DNA of 56,624 bases from Saprospiraceae bacterium (GCA_016718205.1 JADKEB010000006.1:1-56624); one strand, 5' to 3'. Counted from the first letter of the stretch, positions 1 through 12,729 are shown. The notes: generated from the letters alone by a model not told the origin. A program made the numbers and translations.

Positions 1-3000
1 AAAACAATGCTTTGACAACGATCCAAATCCGAGGTCTATCTCGGAGAATTTATAATTTCATTGAAAATAAAAGGAAAAGCTCTCCGGTTGGATATCCCTA
101 ACTACATTTAAAAGACGGTGCTCTGGTTCCTATCTACTAGCGCTCGCAAATAAGTCGATTTTGACCCGACTAAATAGGGAACAACTCACCGTCACCGAGG
201 ATGTGAGGTGTTCTGGCAAAAAAATAAAGACAACATCGGATTTTGAAACATCCGCGCCTGCAATTTTTATATCGAAAGGAAGCGGAAAACGTATTGTTTG
301 CATTACCATTGATCAGATGCTCAACGACAAGATTGTGGATGCGATGGGGCTGAAGACGAAGATGGGAAATATGTCTTCATACAAGCCAAAATACCGCACA
401 GGCTAAGAAAAGTAGGAATATACACAGGGTGGGCAGCTGCAAAAGAGCAAAGGGGATGGATACCATAAGGTTTTACAGTTTCATAACTAAGGCGACAGAC
501 AAAGTTAAATTTTCTGATGGGTCGAAACTGGAGGACCCGAGAAGCTCGTTAAGGGCAGCTTATTGCTAAGGCAAAGCACGAGATAACCAAGATTGACGTA
601 TTTAAGTCCGGCGAAGAAGTCCCCATAAAATTGTTTGGGCTGATATGGACAGCCATCGGATCAAGGATCAAAATGAAAGGATTTTTCCAAGATTGGTTTG
701 ACGAAAAAAGATAATAGAAAGTCGTAGTTAAGCCTTTTCCAATTAAATATGTTGTCATGGAATTTTTATCTTTGTAAAATATGTGTGTAATATTTATAAT
801 AGCTGAAATATAATATATTTTGCAGGATATCATTGTTAAATTTTGTTAACTAGCAATCAAAACAGCAGTAAAAATGGAAAATTTAGTAGGTCTTTCAATC
901 CATCTCATGAGGAGTGGCGGATTGGTTGCGATATGACGAGCCCAATGGTGGAAGGTGATCATGAACCTTATCCACTCGGTACGGTAGGAAATATGCTTGT
1001 CAGGTAATTAATGGGAGGTCTTATGGGCGATTTAGGCGACTCCTGACTTTTCAGTTGGTTCTATTGTTACAGCTGGCTTTCAGGCGGGGTGAGCTCTTAT
1101 AGGTACTTTTACCTAGATTACAAATAATGGCTCAACTAGAGCGACAGTTTGATATAACTTATTATCGCTCCAGCACCCCTATCCTTTTTCAAAAATCCAT
1201 AAAGACTTGGAAGCAAGGTAACTGCAAATCGTTTCTAAAGATCTGTTAATTGAACTCTTGCTGGGTCCCTGTTACTCAGAAAGAATAATTAAACCAATAA
1301 AAGCAGTTCAGAAACTACGTTGCTGATGGTATTGTGCCGAATCATAAAATCGTTTTCAATTGAAAATTGCTTCCAGCTGGTCGTATTGGGTGGCGTAACG
1401 TTTTGGGAGGAGCTGGCGAGTTCAGGCTTGTGTTTGAGGATATAACTTTTATTCTTGGGAATAGTCTCAAATCCGCCATTGGTGGTGTATCCACGGCATT
1501 GATATACCAGATACCGGGTTTACTTCCATGCATCCAGGGTGAAGTCAAACCCGCGTCGGGCCTACTTCTGGCAAATATTTTTGGTTTTAGGGTTCAACAA
1601 TTGTTTCGTCAAGGAAAAGCTGAGTAACTCTGCCAAACTGATAATGTCTGATCTGCTGCTTTTTCAGGAAAGTCCTTTTACCGGTAATGGAGATGGATGG
1701 ATACAATAGAAAGATATCCGAATACACACCTTACCACGACCATTACCATTTTGCTAAGGCACTCCCTGATCTCCAAATCGACCTTTTAAGGGGCATAAGT
1801 TTGATTGGCAGGTCATTCCACATGCACTACATCTACGGTGTCGCTGATCATTGGGTTATACCGTTTTCCACCTACTTTCCACTGATATTGATATCTCCAG
1901 TTATACCAGCCGCTGCGCGTGGTATTTTGTAGTCGTTACCCATCTCTTGATGATCGCTATATTCCATGGAAGCGAGATCAAAGGCGGTTTGCCGCGTTCG
2001 CCGTCTATATATGAGTCGTTAACGATTCAGTGACGAAGCTGTCACTCGTTCGGTATCGGAGGAAGGTTCCCATTTTTACTAAGGCATCAAGATGTATCAG
2101 CCCGGATTACTTGGGTCCAACAGTTTTTCTGTTTTTGAATTTTTAACTTTGCAGCTGTGTTTTGAGTGCCTTCTTTTGAGAGCTTACAAGAGAAAAGCAA
2201 AATGCCTAAGTAATAGACTTGTAATAAGTAATTTTCCATTGAGTGGGATGGTTAATTATATTTGTACAAGTGAAATCGGCTTTGGTTTTTGCAGGTTTGA
2301 TTTGTGGTATTGGTTTTTCAGTGATTTGCCATAAAACATTGGCGATATCTTTGGTAGTGAAATGTCTGATCTCAGAGTCCCTTTCATTGTTAATAACTTT
2401 GGGACGTTAGCAAACCTCAGGCATTTGACTGCCTGATATATTTTTCCATAATATCCGGTGCATATAGCGAGTGTGGGCGGTACCCACGTTCACCAGGGCG
2501 TTGTTTATCTGAGTTTGTCAGGTTTCGAACCATTAGGAATAAAATTTAGTTTACCGCAAATGTTGACTTAGGTGAAACAAATCCTAAGTAAAGATGGCTT
2601 ATAACCGTCGGGCATGATGAATACACTTTGGCCCTTTTGCATAATCGTCACATTTATTTCTGGTACTTCTTCTGATCTAAATCCGAACGCTTCATTGATA
2701 TATCGGTTGACTCATGTCTTTACCCCATTTCTGACTAGTGATGATGTATAAGCTCACTTGTCTTCAAAGGGGTTGTCGGATGTATCGTACCGTAACACGG
2801 AATTTCTTACTTTATAGCGCTGGGAAACTACATGATTGAAATACTCTCCATAAACGGCATTTTACGGACTAAAACTCGGTCTCTTCAAAAATCCGATCTC
2901 CTTTGTTCCAATCAGAACAAGTCATCCGTAATCAGTTCGCCAAACCCATGGTTTTTGTTTGTCGTGAAAATTCATACACATCAATATGGGCGTATGATAT

Positions 3001-4203
3001 CATTGGTTTTTCATAACTGCCACCGCGATCCTATCGTTTCCGGTTCTGTATCCTATAACGTCACCTGGCGGTTTCCCATTTCCACAATCTAAGCGAGTAA
3101 GGCTATCTATATTGCCATTTTGCGAACGGTATGATTTCAATTTAATTTAACCCCGTACAACATGAGGGCAGTCTCCGCAGTTATCGATGTACTGTCGATG
3201 ACTTTAAACCGAATTCATTTCAAGTAGTTGATGGAATAATTGACGCCTCTTTACCGCAAAGTCTACTGCACTGAACTCCTAAATCCCCGTTTGAGGTTGA
3301 TTTCCTGTTCCCTTGTTAAAAGAAGCCGAAAACTACAAAAATGAATAACATACTTAGGCTGTTTTTTTAAAATTCAATGTAGTTTGATTTTTCCGGTCTC
3401 AATACCATAAGGATCGATAAAGCTCCGGATACATGTTCTTGGATGATTTGTAACTATCTTGATCCTTTCGAGTAACAAAACTTGCCTCGGTGTGGCTGTC
3501 AAGGTTTTATCGCTTTCCGATATTCCCTGTAACGGATCACTCCCGCTAAGGTGGCACTATCCGTCATATCAAAAGTAAACATACCTTCAAGCCATTCGAC
3601 CACTTTTGGAGTACTATGGCACTATGACAAAATCCTCTCCATCGGAAGCTCTGTTTTCATACCCTTTGGTAGAATTTTAGGACCTTCCAGAATGACATAA
3701 GTGCATCGCCGTTGGTAGGGTCGGGGATTGCCTTGCTACTTCTGTCCCTTGATAGCCAGATAGAAGTTTCCTATAAATTCGAGGGCGGGATTCATTACAT
3801 TTCATTGATTTAGTCAATAATCTGGTGCGTCTTTGTCGTTTTCAGGATGCGCCACAGCGTCTATTCCTGCTATACTATCCGCATGCGGGCTACATAGCGT
3901 GGCTGCAAAGTTATGCTTTCTTCTCCTTGCACTCTGTCGGAACAAATCTTCAACCGAGTCTCTTTCTGCTGATAGTCCCTTGCGTTCCCGAAGTCTCTCT
4001 AACGCCGTCAGTTAGCTCTCGGACACGGCCAGTTCTGTCGCCACCGCCATCGGCCTGATGTTCAGTACTCTTTCTACGGCAGGATCATTTTGCAAAATGG
4101 GGTCTTCGCATGCAAGCGTCCCCGCCGTCGGAATGTCATTAATTAAAGTATCAAATCTTAGACATAATTTAATCCTGCATGTATGATGACATTTAGTTGT
4201 TAT
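1..4203. other. Unreadable stretch, no gene assignable
   Basis: No reading frame stays open beyond about 90 codons on either strand, and translations switch frame every few dozen bases. Short protein-like pieces can be seen, for example a plus-strand piece around 330-400 (GKYVFIQAKIP) and another at about 560-715 ending in GFFQDWFDEKR. Minus-strand pieces at about 2.3-4.1 kb look codon-biased, but I could not assign any family. The stretch probably holds several real genes damaged by dense insertion/deletion errors, because the methyltransferase just downstream shows the same pattern and can still be recognised. True pseudogene decay cannot be excluded. Confidence 0.6.
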
Positions 4204-5428
4204 CTATTTACTCGATTTTGAAATATTTTTATAAACTATATAACTCATCATGGGATCAGGGTTTTCCATCCACCGAAGACCCGCCTTGGGTCCTGCCAAA
4301 TCTTCGGTAATTTTGTTATCCTACTTTTTGTCGTCAAATCGTTGACCCTTTTACACCTACCTGCGTAAAATTTTCCAGACACGCCAGCTTCCTCCATCAG
4401 TACCGCAAAGATAGGGCAGGATCATGCATGTATACCCAATGGCTCAGCGTTATAAAAGCGTCCCAATCCCATAAACTGCTCATAATAACTCATTTCAGGG
4501 TGTACTGAGTTTGTTCAGTGTACAAAGTCAGTCCACGGAACAAGCACTCTTTATTTCAGCAAAAAATATTGCTGACCCGCCTGTTCCGGTTTCATGGAGA
4601 AACATAGTGGTTTGAACCAATCAAAGCTGGCATCCACATTTCAGTCTATTTTCAGCATCCATTTGTGCAAAGGTTACATTTTTTTACACCAAGGCCTTGC
4701 ACGGGGCGGCGCCATATCTAAGCATCGGTGCTCCTGCGTCTATGGCTATAATTTCGCTTCCAGGATAGGCCACAGCTATGGGTAATGTATTTATGTCCAA
4801 GACCACAACCGATATCCAGTATTTTTTAAGCTAAATTCCGGATAGGTCATCCTTTACCCACTTAGCTATAGCTTGCCGCCACCATCTGTCAACCGGCCCA
4901 GCATACCGGCAGTGGTCACAAAATACCACTATCATAGTTGGCAGCATTGGCTACATCGCCAGGAAAATATTCGGTATGGTAGCTTCCCGGCATGAGATGA
5001 TTGTCTACATGTTTCAGGTAAGCTGGAACTTTAAAGTTATCTTTTAGGTGAAGGTTTTGCGCATTTCTGTTGATTAGATGTGTTTTTTGAGCCAGTTCTT
5101 TTGCCTGTCGCAGCACCACTGCCCTTCCATTTTGTTGTCTCATTTCCATCGTACTTCTTCGCAATGCTGCCCACATCTGATACACGGGATCCTTTGACAT
5201 GGCATCTTTGACCTCGTGCCGGTCTTTAAAAGGACGGCCAGCTTCTTTTTCAAAATCAGGAGCGATGCGATTGTCAAATGCTGTTTTATTGCCTGGGGCA
5301 ATTGCTGTAGAAATATATCTGTTTAGGTTTGCGAGATAATTATATCTGGCACGCTCATCATGGTCAAAATCAGGAAAAACTTCATGTTTCGTGATTTTGG
5401 TATATACTGGAGGTAACTGGTAACTCAT
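4204..5428 (-). CDS. SAM-dependent methyltransferase, frameshifted
   Basis: The first 170 codons are intact and start with MSYQLPPVYTKITKHE. The frame then breaks at about 4917, and the rest can be followed only by switching frames. After repair the protein would be roughly 400 residues. An N-terminal region of about 170 residues precedes a class I Rossmann methyltransferase core with the glycine-rich motif LDIGCGLGH, an acidic segment like IIAIDAG, and a late VLVPGGLTLYTEQ strand. These are the usual S-adenosylmethionine-binding elements. The substrate is unknown. It lies 46 bases downstream of hydantoinase B on the same strand and may be the last readable gene of that operon. The end is placed at an in-phase TAG after a KNISKSSK tail. 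The family call is firm; the boundaries are approximate. Confidence 0.7.
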
Positions 5429-5473
5429 GATTTTTATTGGTTAGTGATTTAATTTTTAAATACTTTATTGTTT

Positions 5474-7075
5474 TCAGCCTGAGAAATCTATCATTACTTT
5501 ATTTTTGTCATTAAGGGGTGATCCATATCCGCCACCGCCCGGCAATTCCATCACCAATTCTTCTCCCGAATACAGCTTGTCGTGTCTTTTTATCGGAGTA
5601 TGTCTTCTTTTTGAGTGCTGTGACAATATATATCTTGCCACTTTTCCTCCTTTTTTCCCCAAAAGTCCATAAGCTTTATTATTTATTTTTTCTGTGACAT
5701 TACTTATGTGAATGGGTGTTTTGCCTATATTTTTATAAGCAAATCCTGACCCATCCCACCTTTATACTTTCCATTGCCACCACTTCCTTTGATATGACTT
5801 TTGCAAGTCACCAGTACAGGAGCATCATTTTCAAATACTTCAATAGGGACATTTGCCACATTGGTAGGATAACAAAGGGTGTGCTCTCCTGCTAGTCCTT
5901 TTCTGCCGCCATATCCTCCTGCCAGAAATAAATATTCTACATATTCCTTGCCATTTTCTTTTTTACCACTCAACACCATCACCCAAACAGCAGATCCGCA
6001 GTCAGCCTGAACCTTGTCCGGTACTGCCTGACTTAGCGCTTTCATCACTGGACCATACAGGATATTGCCTGTAACATTTCGTGCCCCGAGCGGCGAGGTT
6101 TTTGAGCATTGAGCAGACTTCCTTCGGGTGCGTGTATGCTTATAGGTCTGAAACTCCCTTCATTGTTGGGCACATCCGGACTAAAGATACATTTGATAGG
6201 ATAGGCGGTATAGGCAAAAACATAATTGAGTACTGCATTAATGGCCAATGAATGAGCGGCAGATGCCGGTATAATCTACATGAATACTGTCATTTTTAAT
6301 GGTGACAGCACACTTGAGCAGAACCGGTTCTGATTTGCCACCGCCATCACCGTGATATTCTGCATGGTAAGTTTCCTTCCGGAGCCGCTTTTATAGCCGC
6401 ACGCATCGACTTTTCAGAGGCATCGATGATTTGTTTTCCAAGATGATCTATTTCCAGTGAGCTTATTTTCTGCCATCATGCGGTGCAGGGATTTTATACC
6501 CTGATCATTGGCTGCTACCTGAGCTAAAATATCTCCTACAGTCTGGTCGGCAGCCCTTACATTGTTTCTGATGATGCTAAGAGTGGTTCGTTTTTTTTGG
6601 CCTGCATCATAAAGTTTCATAGGTGGTATATACAGTCCTTCTTCATAGTAATCTTTGGCATTGGCGCCCCAAAGTGTTCCGCCTATATCCGGGCTATGGG
6701 CAATACAGCCTATAAAGCCGACTAACTTCTTTTCAAAAAAAATGGGTGTCACTATGCCTATATCGGGCTTATGTCCTGCACACAACCATGGATCATTGGT
6801 GATGACCACATCCCCTTCCTGCCATGATTTTTCGGGAAATAGTCTTTAAGTAATGCCTTTACTAAAAAAGGCAAAACGCCCAGAAATGACGGTACGCTCA
6901 CACTGCTTTGAGCCAGAGACTGCCCTTTGGTATCAAGTAAAACTACGGCAAAATCTGCACTTTCACGGGTAACAGAAGAAAAGGCAGTGCGCTGTAGTGC
7001 GGTACCTGCTTCATCTACTATAGAGATCAATCGTGCCCAGAGCAGGGATAAATCTATTGCGTTGTATTGTTGCAT
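5474..7075 (-). CDS. hyuB: Hydantoinase B / oxoprolinase-type subunit, frameshifted
   Basis: Five frame pieces (7075-6758, 6809-6414, 6248-6045, 6048-5725, 5662-5474) are colinear with the HyuB family. Visible segments include the N-terminal IDLSLLWARLISIVDEAG, a central NDPWLCAGHKPDIG with a following GFIGCIAHSPDIGG, and a C-terminal MELPGGGGYGSPL, all typical of N-methylhydantoinase B and 5-oxoprolinase. The family acts with the ATP-dependent A subunit, encoded directly upstream with only one base between the genes, in opening cyclic amides or in ATP-dependent carboxylations. Length after repair is about 530 residues, normal for the family. The breaks look like read errors because every piece is conserved. 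The real substrate cannot be told from sequence. Confidence 0.85.
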
Positions 7076-7076
7076 A

Positions 7077-9133
7077 TCAATATTCCATTTCTATAATGAT
7101 GTTTTTAAATTCATCCACACGCACAATCGCATTTTGTCCTACGACAGTGGTACTCTCATATTCTTCAATGATACAAGGGCCTTTTAATACCATATCAGAT
7201 GTAAGGGCATACCTTTCATACACTGGTGTATTTACGAAATCCTGACCCCAAAATACATTTCTACTTCCTTTTAAAGCTGTTGCACCACTTTCTATGCCGG
7301 CTTGTTTGGGAATAAAACGAGGTGAAGGTCCTTTGACCAATATTCTCCAGGTAATGGCTTCGACCGGAATACCTTCGATAATTCGTCCATATCTTGTACT
7401 ATATTCTTTTTGAAATTGCCGATAATTTCGTCCAGAATCTTTTCCTAATATGCCGTTGGCATTTTTACATGGATATCATGTCCCTGACCGGCGTACACTC
7501 ATATCGCAAGTCACATTAACCTGAATATCCTTTGGGATCAATTCCTGCATTCATGACAAATTGTTTTCCCTTTTGGGTAAGTGTTGAAATCATTTTATTG
7601 ACTCTTTGCCAATCCAGATTTTCCAAAATAGAAATATAACTAAAGATTTCTTCCTTGGCCACAGGACTTACCAGAAACCCTAATGCACTTAAAACCCCGG
7701 CTCCTGCGGGTATGATGAGTTGTGGTGCATTCATCAATCGGGCTACATGAAAAGCATGCACAGGACCTGCTCCGCCAAAGGCCAACATAGAAAAAACGTG
7801 GATCAAGTCCTTTTCTATGATATGTACCTGACGGCATTGGCCATATTTTCGTTGACTATACGATGAATTCCCCAGGCTGCAGCTTCTACAGTGATACCCA
7901 ATGGATCAGCAATTTTGTTTTTCATCGCAGTAATTGCCGCTTCTTTATTTAAGGACATGCTACCTCCTAAAAGAAATCTGCATTCAGGAATCCAAGGATT
8001 AGATCTGCATCAGTCACTGTAGGATGTTCGCCACCTTGTCTATAACAGGCTGGTCCCGGTGTGGAAGATGCACTCTCAGGACCTACCGTCAAAAGCCCAA
8101 GGTGATTGATATACGCTATGCTTCCGCCGCCGGCACCGATTTCAATCATATCAATAACCGGAATTCTAACCGGTAAAAGCCGCTTCCTTTTTTAAATCTT
8201 TTTCTCTTGCAGCTTCAAAATGGTTGGTGATTTCAGGCTCAGGTCCCTATCATGGATGCTTTTGCCGTCGTACCTCCCATATCAAAGGCCAATAAATCTT
8301 TTTATCTATCATCTGGCCAAAAAAACACCAGCCATTGTGCCACCAGCAGGTCCACTCTCCAACAATTGAACAGGCGTTTTCACCGCACCTTCTACTGTGG
8401 TCAGTCTTCGGCACTATCCATTATGTGTAGCTTACCGAAAAACCAATGATATTGAGCTTTTTGATGAGGTTGGTAAGGTATTCATGGGTCAAAGGTTGAA
8501 CATAAGCATTCATGGCGGTAGCGCTGGTACGTTCATATTCTCTGATTTCAGGGCATAACATCACTGCTTAGTGAGTACGTAATTTCAGGAAATTCATCAG
8601 ATAATATTTGTCCTGTTATCTGCTCATGTTGCGCATTTGCATATGAATGTAAGTAACTGACGGCAATACTTTTTACGCCTTTTTACTGACCAAAAATCTG
8701 GATTTTTCACGAACGTGAACTACATCAAACTTTTGATGATCTGGCCGCTATTGTTCATTCACTCATCTATACCTACCCGGAGAACAGAAGGAATGAGAGG
8801 TTTAGGCATTGTGATGAAAATATCATAAATATCATATCTCATTTCGCGACCTATTTCAGGGACATCTTCAAAACCCTTGGTGGTAAGCAATCCTGTCTTT
8901 GCTCCTTTGCGCTCTATGATGGCATTAGTCACGAGTGTCGTCCCCATGAACTATAGATTTTTATATCTGCTGTGGCTAAACTGTTTTTTCAGTAATTTCA
9001 TGAATTCCCGTAATGATTCCCAAAGTAGGGTCAGGATAGGTGGTAGGGTTTTGCCAAAATAAATTTTATGATCTGCTTCATTCAATAAAACCAGATCCGT
9101 AAATGTCCCTCCTATATCTATACCTAACTTCAT
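7077..9133 (-). CDS. hyuA: Hydantoinase A / oxoprolinase-type ATPase subunit, frameshifted
   Basis: The N-terminus MKLGIDIGGTFTDLVL is the ATP-binding start of the HyuA family and fixes the start codon. Further in-order pieces are the MGTTLVTNAIIERKGAKTGL block (8947-8759), GAGGGSIA followed by VGPESASSTPGPACY (8149-7967), AFGGAGPVHA (about 7780-7750), and a C-terminal beta-rich segment ending at 7077. Together they span the whole family of roughly 690 residues, with at least five frameshifts between them. The subunit would supply ATP-dependent activation for the B subunit encoded immediately downstream. The HapK-like gene ends 12 bases upstream, so these genes are probably co-transcribed. 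Confidence 0.87.
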
Positions 9134-9145
9134 TACTGTATTTTA

Positions 9146-9453
9146 TCAGGCTATTTGGCCCGCCATCATAAATGTGGGATTGTCTGCAAAATCCTGAAAT
9201 TGTGCAGCGATAGATTTCATCATGTCTGTACTGATATCTTTGCCTAATTGTTCCATATCATTGACTTCGAGAATTTCTACATATTGAAAAGGAGCCGGCG
9301 ACTCGCTGCCTAAAACTCCGGAAGTTTTGAATACTTTAAAATCAGATACTGAAGTCAACCTTTTCACTGTGGGTACATCTACGGTTTGTGCCCAGGTTTC
9401 ATATTTATCGCAGAGGTCTCGTCTTTGAGATTGAACAATACTATTAATGTCAT
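9146..9453 (-). CDS. REDY-like HapK family protein, one frameshift
   Basis: A small protein of about 100 residues. The start at 9453 gives MTLIVLFNLK, matching the usual N-terminus of HapK-like proteins. The frame then shifts once around 9420-9430, after which YETWAQTVDVPTVKR leads into the intact remainder (LGSESPAPFQYVEILEVNDM ... FADNPTFMMAGQIA). HapK-like proteins are small ferredoxin-fold (dimeric alpha-beta barrel) proteins of uncertain biochemical role, first named from a prodiginine-type cluster. Here it lies between the aldolase and hydantoinase genes, so a helper role in the same catabolic route is a reasonable inference. I recognise the family from sequence pattern only. Confidence 0.65.
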
Positions 9454-9487
9454 TTTTATTGGATATTATTTGATGGTTATGCTTTAC

Positions 9488-10241
9488 TTATTGATTTTTA
9501 AATCCTTTTACACCGGACGTTATCAAACCTTGTACAGAATTTAGTATAATCTGTGCTCCGTTTTGGATCAAGCCATCTGCCTGCTCTTTTGTAGCTGCTA
9601 CTGTCCCGATTATCTTTCCTACAGCCTTAGTTTTTGCAAACACAGTTTCAATTATCTCTTTTACCTCCGGATGATTGGGTCCGTCATAGTATCCCATGCT
9701 CATTGCTAAATCTCTGGGGCCGATGATAATGCCATCTACACCTTCCATATTTACCATATCATCCAGAAAATCCATACATACAATGTCCTCCATCTGCGGA
9801 AAAACTAAAGTATTTTTGTTGGCGTAATCAATATATTGAAGTTGGTTCATTGTGCCTGCCAGATAGTCGGCTGATCTTACAGGGCCAAGCCTCTTTTGCC
9901 AAACGGTGGATATTTTACGGCGTTTACCAATTCTTTTACCTGTGATATATTCACAATACCAGGCATCATCACACCAACTATCCCAGCATCCATGTATTGC
10001 AATATTAATTTTTCATCGACAGACCTAATCCTTGCCCATGGTGAGATACCAGTATTTTCGCAGGCACGTATCATGCCAACAGTCTGAGATACATCGATAG
10101 GACCATGCTCGCCATCTATCATATAAAAATCCAGCCCTGCCCAACCCAGATACTCGCAAATAGTCGGGTCAGATGTAGGGAGATCGCTCCACACAAGATG
10201 CCGCCATTCGTGAGTTTATCCTTAGCTTTACTTGATATCAT
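9488..10241 (-). CDS. HpcH/HpaI-type aldolase, frameshifted
   Basis: Two long pieces (10194-9877 and 9850-9488) join into one protein of about 250 residues. A short N-terminal piece starting MISSKAKDKLTNGG extends the start to 10241 after one more frameshift near 10190. Signatures of the HpcH/HpaI/CitE class II aldolase family are FYMIDGEHGPID (near the metal and catalytic site), VGVMMPGI, VFPQMED with the metal-binding glutamate, and EGVDGIIIGPRDLAMSMG. The family cleaves 2-oxo-3-deoxy acids or hydroxy-diacid derivatives to pyruvate and an aldehyde or ketoacid using a divalent metal. It lies between LeuD-like and HapK-like genes and could catalyse the carbon-carbon cleavage step of this pathway. 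Confidence 0.82.
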
Positions 10242-10250
10242 GCTTCACTT

Positions 10251-10786
10251 TTATTTTAAATCCTGGACTGTCCCGTCGGCTATTTTTTTCCTAATAAATT
10301 CCATCAGACCGCCTGATGCAGCGACTTCTGCCACAAAAGGTGCTACCGGCACACATTGGAATTGGAGATTTTTAGTCAGATTATATACCATTCCTGTTTC
10401 AGGGTGATATTCCAACTCGTCACCGGTTTCACATGCTAAATTCATATCTCTTGCAGTGACAAAAGACATACCGTAGTTGATGGCATTTCTGAATTGTAAT
10501 CTTGCAAAACTCGTCGCAAAGACGGCTTTTATACCGGCTCCCATCAATCCCGTGATACAATGCTCAATACTCTTGCCTCATCCTCCTGCAAAATTATGGC
10601 CAGCCACTATGAAAGTATAACCATGATCCTTAAACCCGTTTTCTCTGTTGAATGCTTCGTCAACGCCGGCCATAATCCATTTTGCATTTTCTTCTTTATC
10701 TATCGGCGACGTCCAAAACTTTTGAATTACCATTTCATAACTCATCACATATGTTTTGGTTACCCACGCCTTTCTCTTATTATCAT
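10251..10786 (-). CDS. Aconitase-type small subunit (LeuD-like), broken
   Basis: The C-terminal 98 residues are intact (GAGIKAVFATSFARLQFRNAINYG is the conserved swivel-domain segment). Upstream the same strand encodes KFWTSPIDKEENAKWIMAGVDEAFNRENG and FIVAGHNFAGG, then an in-frame TGA near 10577, then GKSIEHC. The start at 10786 (ATGATAATAAG) requires at least one frameshift near the N-terminus. The usual LeuD motif GxNFGxGSSREHA appears here in a variant form close to NFAGG-GKSIEH, so this may be a divergent hydro-lyase small subunit. It pairs with the large subunit encoded 22 bases upstream. The TGA could be an error or a real mutation. Confidence 0.72.
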
Positions 10787-10808
10787 ATATTAAGACTTAT
10801 ATCGTTTG

Positions 10809-12069
10809 TCATTTAATGTTTCTTGGGTCTGTGATGACCCCAAAAATCGAAGAAGCTGCGACCACAGCAGGACTTGTTAAGTAGATCTGGGCATTTCTGC
10901 TACCCATACGACCTTTCATATTTCTGTTTCCGGCACTTAAGACTATATCTCCATCGCCCGCTACACCGGTGTGAATACCAGCACATGGTCCGCAACTTGG
11001 TGTTTCTATCGCTGCTCCGGCTTTGATGAGTGTTGAAAAATATCCTTTTTCTATGCATTCCAAATACACATCCTGACTGGCAGGTATACAGATCATATTG
11101 ACATCCCGGTGGATTTGTTTATCCTTAAGTATATCTGCCATGATGGCAAAATCTTCAGTTCTTCCATTGGTGCATGTACCTACAAATGCTTTATTGAATT
11201 TAGTACCAACTAATGCCTCAACAGGAACAACATCGTCCAGTTTATCGGGTTTACTCACTGTGGGTCCTACATTGGTTACATCTACTTCATATACTGCGTC
11301 ATAACGGGCATTTTCATCACTTGCCAACATCTACCAGTCAGATTTTTGCACCGGTCTGAGATAATCTACCGTTTTTTGGTCCGGTGCTATGATTCCGTTT
11401 TTGCACCCCAAATCCACTGTCATGTTGCACAATGTCATTCTTCCCGCAATGCTTAATGCTTCGATGGCTGGTCCTGTATATTCCAAAGCTTTATATATCA
11501 AATGTCCGTTCCAATGCATCATGCCCATGATATGCAGACTCAGATCTTTGGCCATGACATAAGGTTGCCACTCACCTTTGATGACAAATTTTACAGATTC
11601 CGGTACGCGCAACCAACATTTGCCTGTAGCCATGGCTACCGCAGCATCTGTTACGCCAATAGCATTTCCTACTGCACCGACTGCACCATAAGTATTGGCA
11701 TGACTATCCGTTCCTATAGAAACTTTTCCTGGTAGGACGTGACCTTGTTCGACCATAATCTGGTGTGCTATACCTTGTCTTCCAAGATCATAAAAATATG
11801 GAATGTCATAACCTCTGACGATTTCCTCCATTCATTGAGCATGGTTGCCCACTGCTCTGTAGGTGCGGAACCAAATGATCACTCACACAAATTACCTTAT
11901 TTTTATCAAATAGTTTTTTGTCCGGACTGAGGCTCTCAAAAGCCTTAAAACACTGTTTGCCCAAATAATCCATAGTCATGACGGAGTTAACATTTACCCA
12001 TACCAACTCTCCGGGAAGGACACTATCTCTCCCGCTATTCAGCGCCATCACTTTTTCTGTTATTGTCAT
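10809..12069 (-). CDS. Aconitase-type large subunit (LeuC-like), frameshifted
   Basis: Three frame pieces (12069-11806, 11831-11331, 11330-10809) form one 420-residue protein of the LeuC/homoaconitase large-subunit family. It starts MTITEKVMALNSGRDSVLPGE. It contains GTDSHANTYGAVGAVGNAIGVTD cut across the usual substrate/cluster region, and the 4Fe-4S cysteines in FVGTCTNGRTEDF and PSCGPCAGIHTG. Frameshifts lie near 11820-11870 and 11330. The family performs dehydration and rehydration of 2- or 3-hydroxy di- and tricarboxylic acids. It shares its operon with the LeuD-like subunit and aldolase. True isopropylmalate isomerase is unlikely because no other leucine-synthesis gene is near and a second LeuCD set lies in the divergent operon. 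Confidence 0.85.
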
Positions 12070-12202
12070 AACCTTTAAAAATTACCAATTTTGAATTACA
12101 AAGTACAAATAAACTAGAAAAGATATTGTTAAACACCTGAAATAAACCTAAATATTACCCTAAGCAAATGAGCTTTATTATTTAAGAGCGGTTTTAATAA
12201 AA

Positions 12203-12721
12203 TCAATGGTCACTTCTGCTTTGGCCTTTGAATCTTCTTTCCGGCAATTCTTTCCAAAAAGAAGCAGGAATCTCATCTTGCGTAGCTACTTTGCGCTCAT
12301 TGATCATAGTGATACCCTGAAATTCGTCCCCTTCTGTCCATCTCCAGTTCCTGACTCTGTGCGTGCCATCTCCTATAAGGTCTATCATTTCAAAAAGCTT
12401 GGAGCCCGGGCGATTTTTATATGTCCATATCAGACACACGCTGTCCCTTGTCTCCCATGAATAACCTTCTATTCTTGGAGAATCAAAAATCAACGTTCCT
12501 GTCTCATCAAAGGAAGAAACGCCAAAATCATGCAATTCTTCATGGCCATCATCCCACATGTAGTGATTTGCTTGGTGATATTTATTATCATCGTACAACT
12601 TGATCGTCAGCCTGCTCTTCCATTGATTGGTCACTTGGCCTTCAGCGTTGATTCGGATATAGGTTCCTTCCCATATTCCGGTGTGTTTGGGAAACAATCT
12701 TAAATTAAGCATATTTAACAA
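12203..12721 (-). CDS. DUF3598-type lipocalin-like protein
   Basis: An intact 172-residue protein, first gene of the minus-strand operon. The N-terminal HTGIWEGTYIRINAEGQV, followed by alternating beta-strand patterns and several tryptophans (WKSRL, YSWETRDSVCLIWTY, NWRWTEGDEF), resembles the DUF3598 lipocalin-like family. No signal peptide is visible, so it is probably cytoplasmic. The function is unknown; a beta-barrel binding a small ligand is the usual guess. Its start lies 9 bases downstream of a TAGATTTG promoter element and close to the shared operator, which supports this start. A gap of 133 bases separates it from the LeuC-like gene. Confidence 0.6.
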   Translation of the reverse strand: MLNMLNLRLFPKHTGIWEGTYIRINAEGQVTNQWKSRLTIKLYDDNKYHQANHYMWDDGHEELHDFGVSSFDETGTLIFDSPRIEGYSWETRDSVCLIWTYKNRPGSKLFEMIDLIGDGTHRVRNWRWTEGDEFQGITMINERKVATQDEIPASFWKELPERRFKGQSRSDH

Positions 12722-12729
12722 TTTTTTTG

